DNA of 5,257 nt from contig JAEKMB010000085.1 of assembly GCA_019508105.1 (NCBI GenBank), positions 1 through 5,257 on the forward strand. The letters are read 5' to 3'. Shown one piece after another: positions 1-5,257 of the stretch (within the stretch, counting starts at the first letter, position 1; each line of letters starts with the position of its first letter). Under the pieces are notes generated by a model. That model was not told the DNA's origin, made no database searches, and was given only the letters and a program-made list of their open reading frames with translations. The translations under genes were made by a program, and so were the position numbers. This stretch comes from Alphaproteobacteria bacterium (GTDB taxonomy: Bacteria; Pseudomonadota; Alphaproteobacteria; Micropepsales; Micropepsaceae).

Positions 1-676
1 GTCGGCCGGCAGGTACAAGAGCGGCGTACCGTTGATGCCGCCATTGGTGTCGTTGCTGGCCGGCGCATTGGGCGTGCCGCCGATCCGCATCTTGAAGTTG
101 CCGTTCATGTCGAACTTCAAGACAAAGCCATCACCGCCCTCCTTGTGGGTGGTCCAGGCTGATGCCGGATCCACCGGCTTGGCGCCATTGCCGGCGATCC
201 AGATATTGTCATTGTGATCGACATAGATGCCGTGCTCGCTGTTGGGCCAGATGCAGCCTTCCGACGCCTTGCAATGGCTTTCCAGCCAGCCGGGATCGGC
301 CGGCCCGCCCCAGGCCCGTAGCAGCTTGCCTGCTGTATCGAACTCCAGCACCGAGGGCGCGGCATTGCAGCAGTCCGCCAGGGCGCCATTCGGACGGGCA
401 AAGCCCAACCCGTTCTTGCCGCCGGAACCACCGCTGACGTCAGAGGCCGCTTCGTCGGTGGTCATGGTGCGGGGACGATTATAGACCCAGATGTGATCGT
501 GATGATCGACATAGAGGCCGCCGATCTGGCCCAAAAGCCAGCTATGCGGCAACGGTGCCGGCCAGCCGGGATCGGAGACCAAACCCGGCATCCTGGCGGT
601 GGCCGCCTTGTTATATACCCCGGTATTGGCATAGAGCCGCCAGCATCACTGCCAGCGCTATCGCAAATTTGCGCAT
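1..676 (-). pseudogene. NHL-repeat beta-propeller secreted protein, 5' part, frame-broken and cut by the window edge
   Basis: The ATG at 676 follows a GGGGAA Shine-Dalgarno (686-681) and begins a signal-peptide-like stretch (MRKFAIALAVMLAAL). That frame stops at TAA 613-611. The convincing protein continues one frame over from about 633 to base 1 without a stop, about 211 codons. Two NHL-type strands are visible: GGLYVDHHDHIWVYNRPRT, and later HGIYVDHNDNIWIAGNG. Between them are a Cys-Cys pair and PSVLEFDTAGKLLRAWGG. This matches NHL-repeat proteins related to the propeller of peptidyl-alpha-hydroxyglycine alpha-amidating lyase; catalytic function cannot be claimed. The export signal implies a periplasmic or extracellular protein. 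It is last in the visible operon, 22 bases after the YVTN gene. Joining the frames requires removing one base (for example at C634 or in the C-run 618-621) or restoring two. It may be a pseudogene or an assembly indel. The family call is firm; intactness is not. Confidence 0.75.
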
Positions 677-698
677 CCCATTCCCCTGTATCTTGTTG

Positions 699-1666
699 TC
701 AGTCCTGCGGTACTTCGATCACCAGCACGCGCTTGGGCGCCTTGCCCACCTTGATGCGGGCGATTTCCTTTTCCGCCTTCACATCCATGATCGAGGTGTC
801 GTCGCTATCGGCATTGCTGACGCCGGCATATTTGCCGTCCCGGGACATGCTGATCCAGTTGGGGCAGTCCCCCACCGTCAGCCGCTTGCCCAGCTTGCCG
901 CTGGCGGTGTCATAGACATAGACCCCGCTATCGGACACCGAGGTGATCCAGATCTTCCGGCCGTCCGGGGTCATGGTGATGCCGTGCACCGGCGTATTGG
1001 GCGGCTCGACCCGGCAATTCATCCAGGGCATCGGCGGCAGCATCACCTGCGACATGGTCTTGGCGGGAATGTCGATGATCGCCATGCCATGCAGCCCGCT
1101 CAGGGCGGTGTAAAGTGTCTTCTCATCCTGGGTGACCAGGAAAGGCCTGGGATCGCCCGCCACCCGCACCATGTTGCTATAGTCCATGGTCTTCAGGTCG
1201 ATGCGGTTGATGCGATAGGCGTCGCGTTCCTCGCAATAGACCACCGTGTTGCTGCCGCCCTCCGGGGTAAAGCAATTATGGGGATGGCGCAGTGGCAGGG
1301 TCTTGACGATCTTCTTCTGCGTCATGTCCACGATCACGGCGCTGTTGACCGGCGCCAGCAGCGGCACCACCACATAATGGCCAGGGCGATGGTGTCGGTG
1401 ACCGTGTTGGTTTTGGTGTCGATCACTTTCAGGGAGTGTTCGGATTCGATGGTGGCGAAGGCGCGCCGCCCGTCGCCTTGCGCGCACACGCCATGGACGA
1501 TGGGGCCGACCTTGAGGGTGGTGATGATCTTCTGGGTGGCGAGGTCGATGACGGTGATGTCATCGCCCTGGCTGTTGGCGACATAAAGGATTGAGCGGGT
1601 TGCCGCCTGGGCGCCGGAAACGGCAGCAAGGCAGACAATCGCCAGCGCCAGGATTTTCTTGAACAT
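699..1666 (-). pseudogene. Secreted YVTN/YncE-family beta-propeller protein with a single frameshift
   Basis: The start is ATG 1666, chosen because it follows a GGGGAGC Shine-Dalgarno (1678-1672) and opens a classic signal peptide (MFKKILALAIVCLAAVSGAQA, cleavage near residue 21). Next come YVTN-type repeats: LYVANSQGDDITVIDLATQK at about 28-47, then HSLKVIDTKTNTVTDTIAL to residue 95. There the frame is lost and would run to a stop near 1334. The next frame resumes at once with GHYVVVPLLAP and continues to TGA 701-699. Later blades include NSAVIVDMTQKKIVKTLPL, GMAIIDIPAKTMSQ, GVYVYDTASGKLGKRLTVG and a last blade ending APKRVLVIEVPQD. One additional G at the GG of 1382-1381 would restore a 322-residue protein, normal for a seven-bladed YncE-like propeller. 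Such proteins are periplasmic or surface-exposed; the ligand is unknown. It sits between the small leading gene and the NHL gene. The frameshift may be real or an assembly error. Confidence 0.8.
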
Positions 1667-1691
1667 GTCCGCTCCCCGTCTTTTCTCCTTC

Positions 1692-1882
1692 TTAGCCGAA
1701 GGGTGGTCCCGAGGCCACTGGCGGGCTGCCGGACTTAGCCTCTTTGCGCCAGGTCCGCGCCTTTTCCCCGTGTTCCGGGGTGCGGAATCAATCGACACGG
1801 CCATGCCATCCTCTTCCTCCTCGGCCTTCCACAGGGCGCCCAGGGCGCAGAGACCCAGGCCGATCATCAACAATTTGCGCAT
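1692..1882 (-). pseudogene. Small membrane-anchored or exported protein of unknown function, probable frameshift
   Basis: I do not recognise this gene. ATG 1882 has a well-placed GGAG (1893-1890, 7 bases upstream). It opens with a hydrophobic segment, MRKLLMIGLGLCALGALWKA, that could be a signal anchor or transmembrane helix, followed by an acidic EEEED patch and GMAVSIDSAP. In the unchanged frame no stop occurs before the YVTN start, so the ORF would fuse into that protein and read through Arg-rich, rare-codon sequence (AGG, AGA, CTA). Adding one C to the C-run (minus strand of 1777-1780) instead gives PEHGEKARTWRKEAK and a Pro/Gly-rich tail ending at TAA 1694-1692. That is about 63 residues, stopping 25 bases before the next ATG with its own Shine-Dalgarno between. 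This arrangement is operon-like and more plausible, but it is inferred. The alternative is a long N-terminal extension of the YVTN gene, unlikely given the internal signal peptide. Confidence 0.45.
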
Positions 1883-2202
1883 GGTCAAACTCCGGCGGTG
1901 CCCTGGGCGAACGCCGCCGCCGAGCCGAAAGTTCCGTCAAAGTGGGGCGGCTGTGGCGCGGGCCAGTGAAGGTGGCTGTGTGCGATTCCGCTCAGACCGG
2001 CTCCTGCCCAGCGTATCTATCCGTACACTGATCGGGGACTTTTATGGATTGCGGTGGCACGAAAAACAGGGGCCGCAGAGCAAAAACCTGCGTTGAAAGC
2101 CTATTTCGCTGATGAATTGCGGCGGTCTCATTTTGGCACAGCGGCCTTAACCGCCGCTTCAATCCGGCCCGGGTATAACGCTCCCCTATTCTTGGGGCTT
2201 GC
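1883..2202. promoter_or_regulatory. Divergent intergenic region between the propeller operon and the MHYT kinase
   Basis: No convincing gene is seen in these 320 bases. Promoters for both directions should lie here because the flanking genes diverge. For the kinase, TATAAC at 2174-2179 is a reasonable -10 box, but no matching -35 lies 16-18 bases upstream. A short CCCC/GGGG pairing (2183-2186 with 2194-2197, 7-base loop) overlaps the only G-rich ribosome-binding candidate of the kinase and might tune translation, though four pairs are weak. On the minus side only the GGAG ribosome site at 1893-1890 is clear. No operator-like palindrome stands out. Confidence 0.35.
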
Positions 2203-3744
2203 ATGTACACGGTATTGGGTTGCCTGTTTCAGCAACATGATCTGATCCTCGTCGCGGCGGCAGCGGCGATGTGCATCTTTGCCTGCGGCACCGCACAGGC
2301 GATGAGCTTGCGCGCCAGGACCTATCAGGGCCGGGCGCAGCTGCTCTGGCTCCTGGGCGCCGGCTCGGTTGCCGGCGCGGGCATCTGGGCCACGCATTTC
2401 GTGGCCATGCTGGCTTACCAGCCCGGGCTTCCCATGCGCTATGATGTGGCACTGACGATTTTGTCGGCCATGATCGCTATCGCGATTCCCGCACTGGGCA
2501 GCGTGATCTCCGTCACACGGGCCGGCGGCGCCCTTGGCGGGATGGTGTTCGGCGCCGGCGTGCTGTCGATGCATTATGTCGGCATGGCGGCGCTGCAGAT
2601 GCCGGCTGTCATTGTCTGGAACAGCGGCATGGTGGCCGGCTCGGTCATTGTCGGCGTTTCGCTTGGCGGCATGGCCGGGCACGTCGCCATGTTGCCGGCA
2701 AGCTGGGTCAACAGTGTCTCCAGCGCCGGCCTTCGCATCGCCGCCATCATTGGCGCGCATTTCACCGCCATGGCGTCCTTGACCGCCATCCCGATGAACC
2801 AGTCCCTGCCGCAAGGAGGCGCGAGTTTTTCCCCCGCCATCATCGCGTTTCTGGTGATGGTCATGGCAGCCTTTGTCGTGGGTCAGGCCCTGATCGTGGC
2901 CATGGTGGACCGGCATTTGAAAAGCAAGTCCGAACGGGCTGCGGTGCAGATGCGGGCCTATATCGCCGAACTGGAAGAAACCAAAAACAGTCTCGAAAAG
3001 GCTTCTTCCGCGGCTGAAGTCGCGAGCAAATCCAAGTCCGCCTTCCTGGCTTCCATGAGCCACGAACTGCGCACGCCTCTGAATGCCATTCTCGGCTTTT
3101 CCGAAACCATGATGAGCGAGGCACTGGGGCCGCTGGGCACGCCGCGCTACAAGGATTACCTGACCGACGTGCACAATAGCGGCCGCCATCTTCTGGAATT
3201 GATCAACGATATTCTCGATATCGCGCGGCTCGATGCCGGCCAGGCAGAGCTCGACGAAACCATCTTCAGCCCGGCCGAAAAAATCCAGGATGTGGTGCGC
3301 ATGATGTCCGCCCAGGCCTTGAAGGCGAAGGTCACGCTCGTCGCCGACCTGCCGCCCAACTTGCCGCTGCTGACGGCGGACCGCCGCCGGGTGCGGCAGA
3401 TATTGTTGCACCTGGTGTCCAACGCCTTGAAGTTCACCGGCCCCGGCGGCACCGTCACCGTCCGGGCCTGGGCCGATGACGCCTTCATGTTCCAGGTTTC
3501 CGATACCGGCATCGGGATGTCGCGGCAGGATTTCTCCAAGGCCATGGAACCGTTCGGTCAGATCGATTCTTCCCTGGCGCGCAAATATGAGGGTACCGGT
3601 CTGGGACTGCCCCTCACCCGGCAACTGACCGAATTGCACGGCGGCACCCTGGCGCTGGAAAGCGAGCTTGGCACCGGCACCACCGTGACCGTGACGCTTC
3701 CCAAGTGGCGCATGGCCCAGATGGAAACCGGCAAGGCCGCATGA
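2203..3744 (+). CDS. MHYT-domain sensor histidine kinase
   Basis: An intact 513-residue membrane sensor kinase. The N-terminus VLGCLFQQHDLILV is typical of MHYT proteins and fixes the start at ATG 2203, despite a weak ribosome site (GGGG 2194-2197). Seven hydrophobic segments span roughly residues 10-235. They carry three MHYT-type motifs: ATHFVAM (H65, M69), SMHYVGM (H124, M128) and GAHFTAM (H186, M190). In this family the His and Met residues are proposed to bind a metal, probably copper, and to sense a diatomic gas; that is family knowledge, not shown here. A linker of about 40 residues with coiled-coil character (240-280) leads to HisKA, with H-box SHELRTP and phospho-acceptor H287. The HATPase_c domain follows with N-box N407, G1 DTGIGM (D434-M439), F-box EPFGQ (449-453) and G2 GTGLGL (464-469). 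All catalytic motifs are present. There is no receiver or PAS domain, and no response regulator in the window, so it is an orphan here. It ends in tandem stops (TGA TAG). Confidence 0.95.
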   Translation: MYTVLGCLFQQHDLILVAAAAAMCIFACGTAQAMSLRARTYQGRAQLLWLLGAGSVAGAGIWATHFVAMLAYQPGLPMRYDVALTILSAMIAIAIPALGSVISVTRAGGALGGMVFGAGVLSMHYVGMAALQMPAVIVWNSGMVAGSVIVGVSLGGMAGHVAMLPASWVNSVSSAGLRIAAIIGAHFTAMASLTAIPMNQSLPQGGASFSPAIIAFLVMVMAAFVVGQALIVAMVDRHLKSKSERAAVQMRAYIAELEETKNSLEKASSAAEVASKSKSAFLASMSHELRTPLNAILGFSETMMSEALGPLGTPRYKDYLTDVHNSGRHLLELINDILDIARLDAGQAELDETIFSPAEKIQDVVRMMSAQALKAKVTLVADLPPNLPLLTADRRRVRQILLHLVSNALKFTGPGGTVTVRAWADDAFMFQVSDTGIGMSRQDFSKAMEPFGQIDSSLARKYEGTGLGLPLTRQLTELHGGTLALESELGTGTTVTVTLPKWRMAQMETGKAA

Positions 3745-3776
3745 TAGGCCGCTCGTCGAAGCGAGAATTTGGAAAT

Positions 3777-3853
3777 TGGTACAGTTGGGTGGGCTTGAAC
3801 CACCGACCTCCGGATCCACAATCCGGCGCTCTAACCAACTGAGCTACAACTGC
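3777..3853 (-). tRNA. tRNA-His(GTG)
   Basis: A full cloverleaf reads on the minus strand with encoded CCA (3779-3777). The acceptor GCAGTTG (3853-3847) pairs with CAACTGT (3787-3781), including a terminal G1-U72 wobble. The D-stem is GCTC/GAGC. The anticodon stem CCGGA/TCCGG holds loop TTGTGGA with anticodon GTG at 3819-3817, which reads His codons. The T-stem is GGTGG/CCACC with loop TTCAAGC. The discriminator (3780) is A73, and the base before G1 (complement of 3854) is T, so neither G-1 nor C73 is present. This fits the divergent tRNA-His known from many Alphaproteobacteria and read by a matching histidyl-tRNA synthetase. It is convergent with the kinase gene, 32 bases beyond its stop. No clear terminator lies between them; a 4-bp hairpin at 3752-3765 is too weak. 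Confidence 0.97.
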
Positions 3854-3904
3854 ACACACGGCCTTGCGGCCACTCTTGAGCCCTTTTCCGGCGCTCTCCC
3901 CGGG
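3835..3904. repeat. Direct repeat copy 1: tRNA-His 5' end plus leader
   Basis: Bases 3835-3872 are identical to 3946-3983 (38 bases, offset 111). After a short divergent stretch, similarity resumes as GAGCCCTT and CCGGCGCTCTCCCCGGG up to 3904. This copy comprises the first 19 bases of the functional tRNA-His and about 51 bases upstream of it on the minus strand. It contains a small palindrome GGCC-TTGC-GGCC (3860-3871) just ahead of the mature tRNA 5' end. Confidence 0.9.
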
Positions 3905-3924
3905 GCGCGCTTGGCTGCGCGCCC
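3903..3924. other. Stem-loop beside repeat copy 1
   Basis: GGGCGCGC (3903-3910) and GCGCGCCC (3917-3924) form a perfect 8-bp stem with a 6-base loop. It lies directly after the shared CCCCGGG block of repeat copy 1, on the leader side of tRNA-His. A second imperfect pairing follows within 3925-3945 (GTCC/GGAC outer arms, GGC-TTC-GCC tip). No T-run follows on either strand, so this is not a standard intrinsic terminator. Confidence 0.7.
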
Positions 3925-3945
3925 GTCCTCGGCTTCGCCTCGGAC

Positions 3946-4016
3946 CCAACTGAGCTACAACTGCACACACGGCCTTGCGGCCAACTTCTGAGCCCTTCAC
4001 CGGCGCTCTCCCCGGG
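3946..4016. repeat. Direct repeat copy 2, carrying a truncated tRNA-His 5' remnant
   Basis: This is the second copy of the repeat at 3835-3904. Read on the minus strand it has the same leader followed by the first 19 bases of tRNA-His (3964-3946: acceptor 5' strand, D-stem start and part of the D-loop). It then diverges at 3945 into unrelated GC-rich sequence. No anticodon or T-arm follows, so this is a dead tRNA fragment. Matching stretches continue past the copy-specific stem-loops: on the minus strand, GACGGGCGTGCGGCC near 4060-4046 resembles GACGGGCGCGCAGCC near 3927-3913 (13 of 15). The duplication is therefore somewhat larger than the bounds given. Confidence 0.85.
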
Positions 4017-4045
4017 CCGTCCATACGCTGTCGCTATGGACGGCC
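4015..4045. other. Stem-loop beside repeat copy 2
   Basis: GGCCGTCCATA (4015-4025) and TATGGACGGCC (4035-4045) form a perfect 11-bp stem with a 9-base loop. Its position relative to repeat copy 2 equals that of the stem-loop at 3903-3924 relative to copy 1, but the arms differ in sequence and length. No T-run follows, so a terminator role is not supported. Confidence 0.75.
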
Positions 4046-4249
4046 GCACGCCCGTCTTTGGCCGAGACAATGCCGCCAGACAGGGACCGGCGTTCTATGG
4101 GCGGGCCATAGCAAAAGCAAGGCTTTAGACCTGTCGGGGGTACCGAAATCAAGCTTTCCCTGACTGGCCCAGGGCACCTTGATTCGGCGGATTTCAAGGG
4201 GTTGGCGGCATCTACCGCGGTCAGCCCAGCCTCGGCTAGTGTGACCGGC
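4046..4249. promoter_or_regulatory. Intergenic region upstream of the substrate-binding protein
   Basis: No gene is supported in these bases. They hold a 6-bp hairpin CTATGG/CCATAG (4095-4111) and the compound palindrome at 4143-4187. A possible minus-strand promoter for the tRNA lies near 4121-4100: TTGCTT, 16 bases, then ATAGAA. It is weak and about 250 bases from the tRNA. No clear plus-strand -35/-10 pair or Shine-Dalgarno was found before ATG 4250. Confidence 0.3.
4143..4187. promoter_or_regulatory. Compound palindrome upstream of the substrate-binding protein
   Basis: CCGAAATCAAG (4143-4153) pairs with CTTGATTCGG (4178-4187) as a 10-bp stem with one bulged A. Inside it CCCTG (4158-4162) pairs with CAGGG (4170-4174) around a 7-base loop. 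The element ends 62 bases before ATG 4250. It could be an RNA structure in the leader or a DNA operator. No T-run follows, which argues against a terminator. Its function is unknown. Confidence 0.5.
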
Positions 4250-5257
4250 ATGAAGTTGCGGCGCCGCGTCCTGTTTTTGTTTGCCGTCCTGCTGATCGCG
4301 GTCATTGGCCTTCTGTATTTCCAGACCCGTCCCGCTCCTATCCTGACCGTGATGACCTGGCCCGGGGCCTATGGCCGCGCCCAGACCGCCGCCCAGATGC
4401 GTCCCTATGGCGCTGAAAAGGGCGTGGATGTGCGCACCGCTTTGTGGGACGGCGACATTGCCGACCTCGCCGCCATGGTCGAGAAGCGCCGGTTCAAGGC
4501 CGATGTGATCGACATGGAGCTGCCGGTGGCGGTCCAGGCCTGCAAGCAGAATCTGCTGGAGAAGATAGACCCTGCCATCCTGCCGCCAGGCGCGGATGGC
4601 ACGCCCGCGAGGCGCGACCTGGTGGCGGGCGCCATCGGTCCCTGCTGGATCGGCGGCATGGTCTATGCCCAGGTGATGGTCTACGCGCCCGACATCAAGC
4701 GCGTGCCTGCGAGCCTGACGGATTTCTTTGACACCAAAAGATTTCCCGGCAAGCGGGCGCTGTCGCGCGCTGCCCCCAAATTCAATCTGGAGATGGCGCT
4801 GCTGGCCGATGGCGTGGCGCCGGGGGATATCTACAAAACCCTCAACACGCCCGAAGGCCTGGACCGCGCCTTCGCCAAACTGACGGCGCTGAAACCGATC
4901 TGGGCGCATGACAGCATCGGCGCCCTGGGTTGGGTGAAGAACGGCCAGGCGGTGATGGCCACGGCGCTGAACGGCGATGTCGTGGCGCAAAAGGACTTCG
5001 CGCCGGGCGTGATCTGGGACCATCAGCTTTATGAGCTGGATGTGCTGGGCGTGCCCGCCGGCAACCCCAACAAGGACCGGGCCCTGGACTATATCGCCTA
5101 TGCCACGGGCAGCGCAGCGCTGGCCGGGGTGGCCGACTGGGTGCCTTATGGCCCGGCACGGCGTTCCGCCCTCGCCTTGGTCCGCAGCAATCCCGAAACC
5201 GGTGTCATGATGCGCCCGCTGCTCCCCACCGCGCCGGAAAATTTCGGTCACGCCTTT
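4250..5257 (+). CDS. Spermidine/putrescine-type ABC transporter substrate-binding protein (3' end outside window)
   Basis: 336 codons are visible with no stop. Residues 1-24 are a basic n-region (KLRRR) and a hydrophobic core, a signal peptide or membrane anchor; no lipobox Cys is present. The body matches the PotD-like extracellular solute-binding family: LTVMTWPGAYG (32-42), DVIDMELPVAVQACKQNLLEKID (85-107), a FPGKRAL block (165-171), GQAVMATALNGDV (232-244), VPAGNPNKDRAL (268-279), YGPARRSAL (300-308) and LPTAPENFG (325-333). Such proteins capture polyamines or similar small cations in the periplasm and deliver them to an inner-membrane ABC permease. Cys98 and Cys132 could form a disulfide. 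The family is normally about 350-370 residues, so little is missing. ATG 4250 is chosen from the signal peptide; GTG 4241 is in frame and possible. There is no evident Shine-Dalgarno. Substrate identity is not proven, and no permease or ATPase gene is visible. Confidence 0.88.
   Translation, partial: MKLRRRVLFLFAVLLIAVIGLLYFQTRPAPILTVMTWPGAYGRAQTAAQMRPYGAEKGVDVRTALWDGDIADLAAMVEKRRFKADVIDMELPVAVQACKQNLLEKIDPAILPPGADGTPARRDLVAGAIGPCWIGGMVYAQVMVYAPDIKRVPASLTDFFDTKRFPGKRALSRAAPKFNLEMALLADGVAPGDIYKTLNTPEGLDRAFAKLTALKPIWAHDSIGALGWVKNGQAVMATALNGDVVAQKDFAPGVIWDHQLYELDVLGVPAGNPNKDRALDYIAYATGSAALAGVADWVPYGPARRSALALVRSNPETGVMMRPLLPTAPENFGHAF

Noticed and set aside
555..1586. A 343-codon plus-strand frame opposite the propeller genes
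   Set aside because: It is a His/Asp/Gly-rich antisense shadow. The minus strand carries signal peptides and propeller repeats.
1334..1888. A single 184-codon protein joining the small gene and the first half of the YVTN protein
   Set aside because: A full signal peptide (MFKK...AQA) with its own Shine-Dalgarno lies internally, and the joining segment is Arg-rich with rare codons.
2054..2245. A 63-codon plus-strand frame overlapping the kinase start
   Set aside because: There is no Shine-Dalgarno or recognisable motif, and it overlaps the well-supported N-terminus of the MHYT kinase in another frame.
3752..3765. CTCG/CGAG hairpin between the kinase and tRNA-His as a shared terminator
   Set aside because: The stem has only 4 pairs with no adequate T-run on either strand.
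2128..3819. A 563-codon open frame on the minus strand opposite the histidine kinase
   Set aside because: It is His/Gly/Arg-rich with no recognisable domain, and it runs through both the kinase antisense and the tRNA. Long antisense frames are expected in GC-rich coding DNA.
3835..4016. The tRNA-linked direct repeats as attachment sites of an integrated element
   Set aside because: They are only 111 bases apart with no integrase or cargo, and they copy the tRNA 5' end rather than the 3' end normally used.
3614..4070. Minus-strand frames containing repeated peptide AVCAVVAQL
   Set aside because: They translate tRNA-His and its duplicated leader. The peptide repeat is a by-product of the DNA repeat.
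4034..5251. A 405-codon open frame on the minus strand opposite the substrate-binding protein
   Set aside because: Its composition is typical of an antisense shadow, with no family motif, whereas the plus strand encodes a clear PotD-like protein.

Overview
The window looks like an alphaproteobacterial chromosome: GC-rich, strongly GC-biased third positions, and a tRNA-His lacking the usual extra G at position -1 and carrying A73, a feature known from a large alphaproteobacterial clade. The genus cannot be fixed from this sequence.

Left third (1-1882, minus strand): an apparent three-gene operon, read right to left. It encodes a small membrane-anchored protein of about 63 residues (1882-1692), a secreted YVTN/YncE-type beta-propeller protein (1666-699), and a secreted NHL-repeat beta-propeller protein (676 to beyond the left edge). 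Spacings are short (25 and 22 bases) and each gene has a recognisable Shine-Dalgarno sequence. Each needs a one-base frame correction to read through, and each break lies at or beside a short G/C run. Either the operon is decaying or the assembly has small indels here.

Middle (1883-3744): an intergenic region of about 320 bases separates the operon from a divergently transcribed, intact 513-residue histidine kinase. The kinase has an N-terminal seven-helix MHYT sensor followed by HisKA and HATPase_c domains. No response regulator lies nearby.

Right of the kinase (3777-4249): a convergent tRNA-His(GTG), minus strand. Upstream of it lies an imperfect direct repeat that duplicates the tRNA leader plus the first 19 bases of the tRNA, leaving a truncated tRNA remnant. 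Each copy carries a strong stem-loop at the same relative place but with a different sequence. A separate compound palindrome lies before the last gene.

Right end (4250-5257, plus strand): most of a spermidine/putrescine-type ABC transporter substrate-binding protein, running off the window. Its permease and ATPase partners are not visible.

No CRISPR array, insertion sequence, defence system or clear phage gene was seen. The least explained items are the tRNA-linked duplication with its variable stem-loops, and the frame-broken propeller operon with its unrecognised small leading gene.
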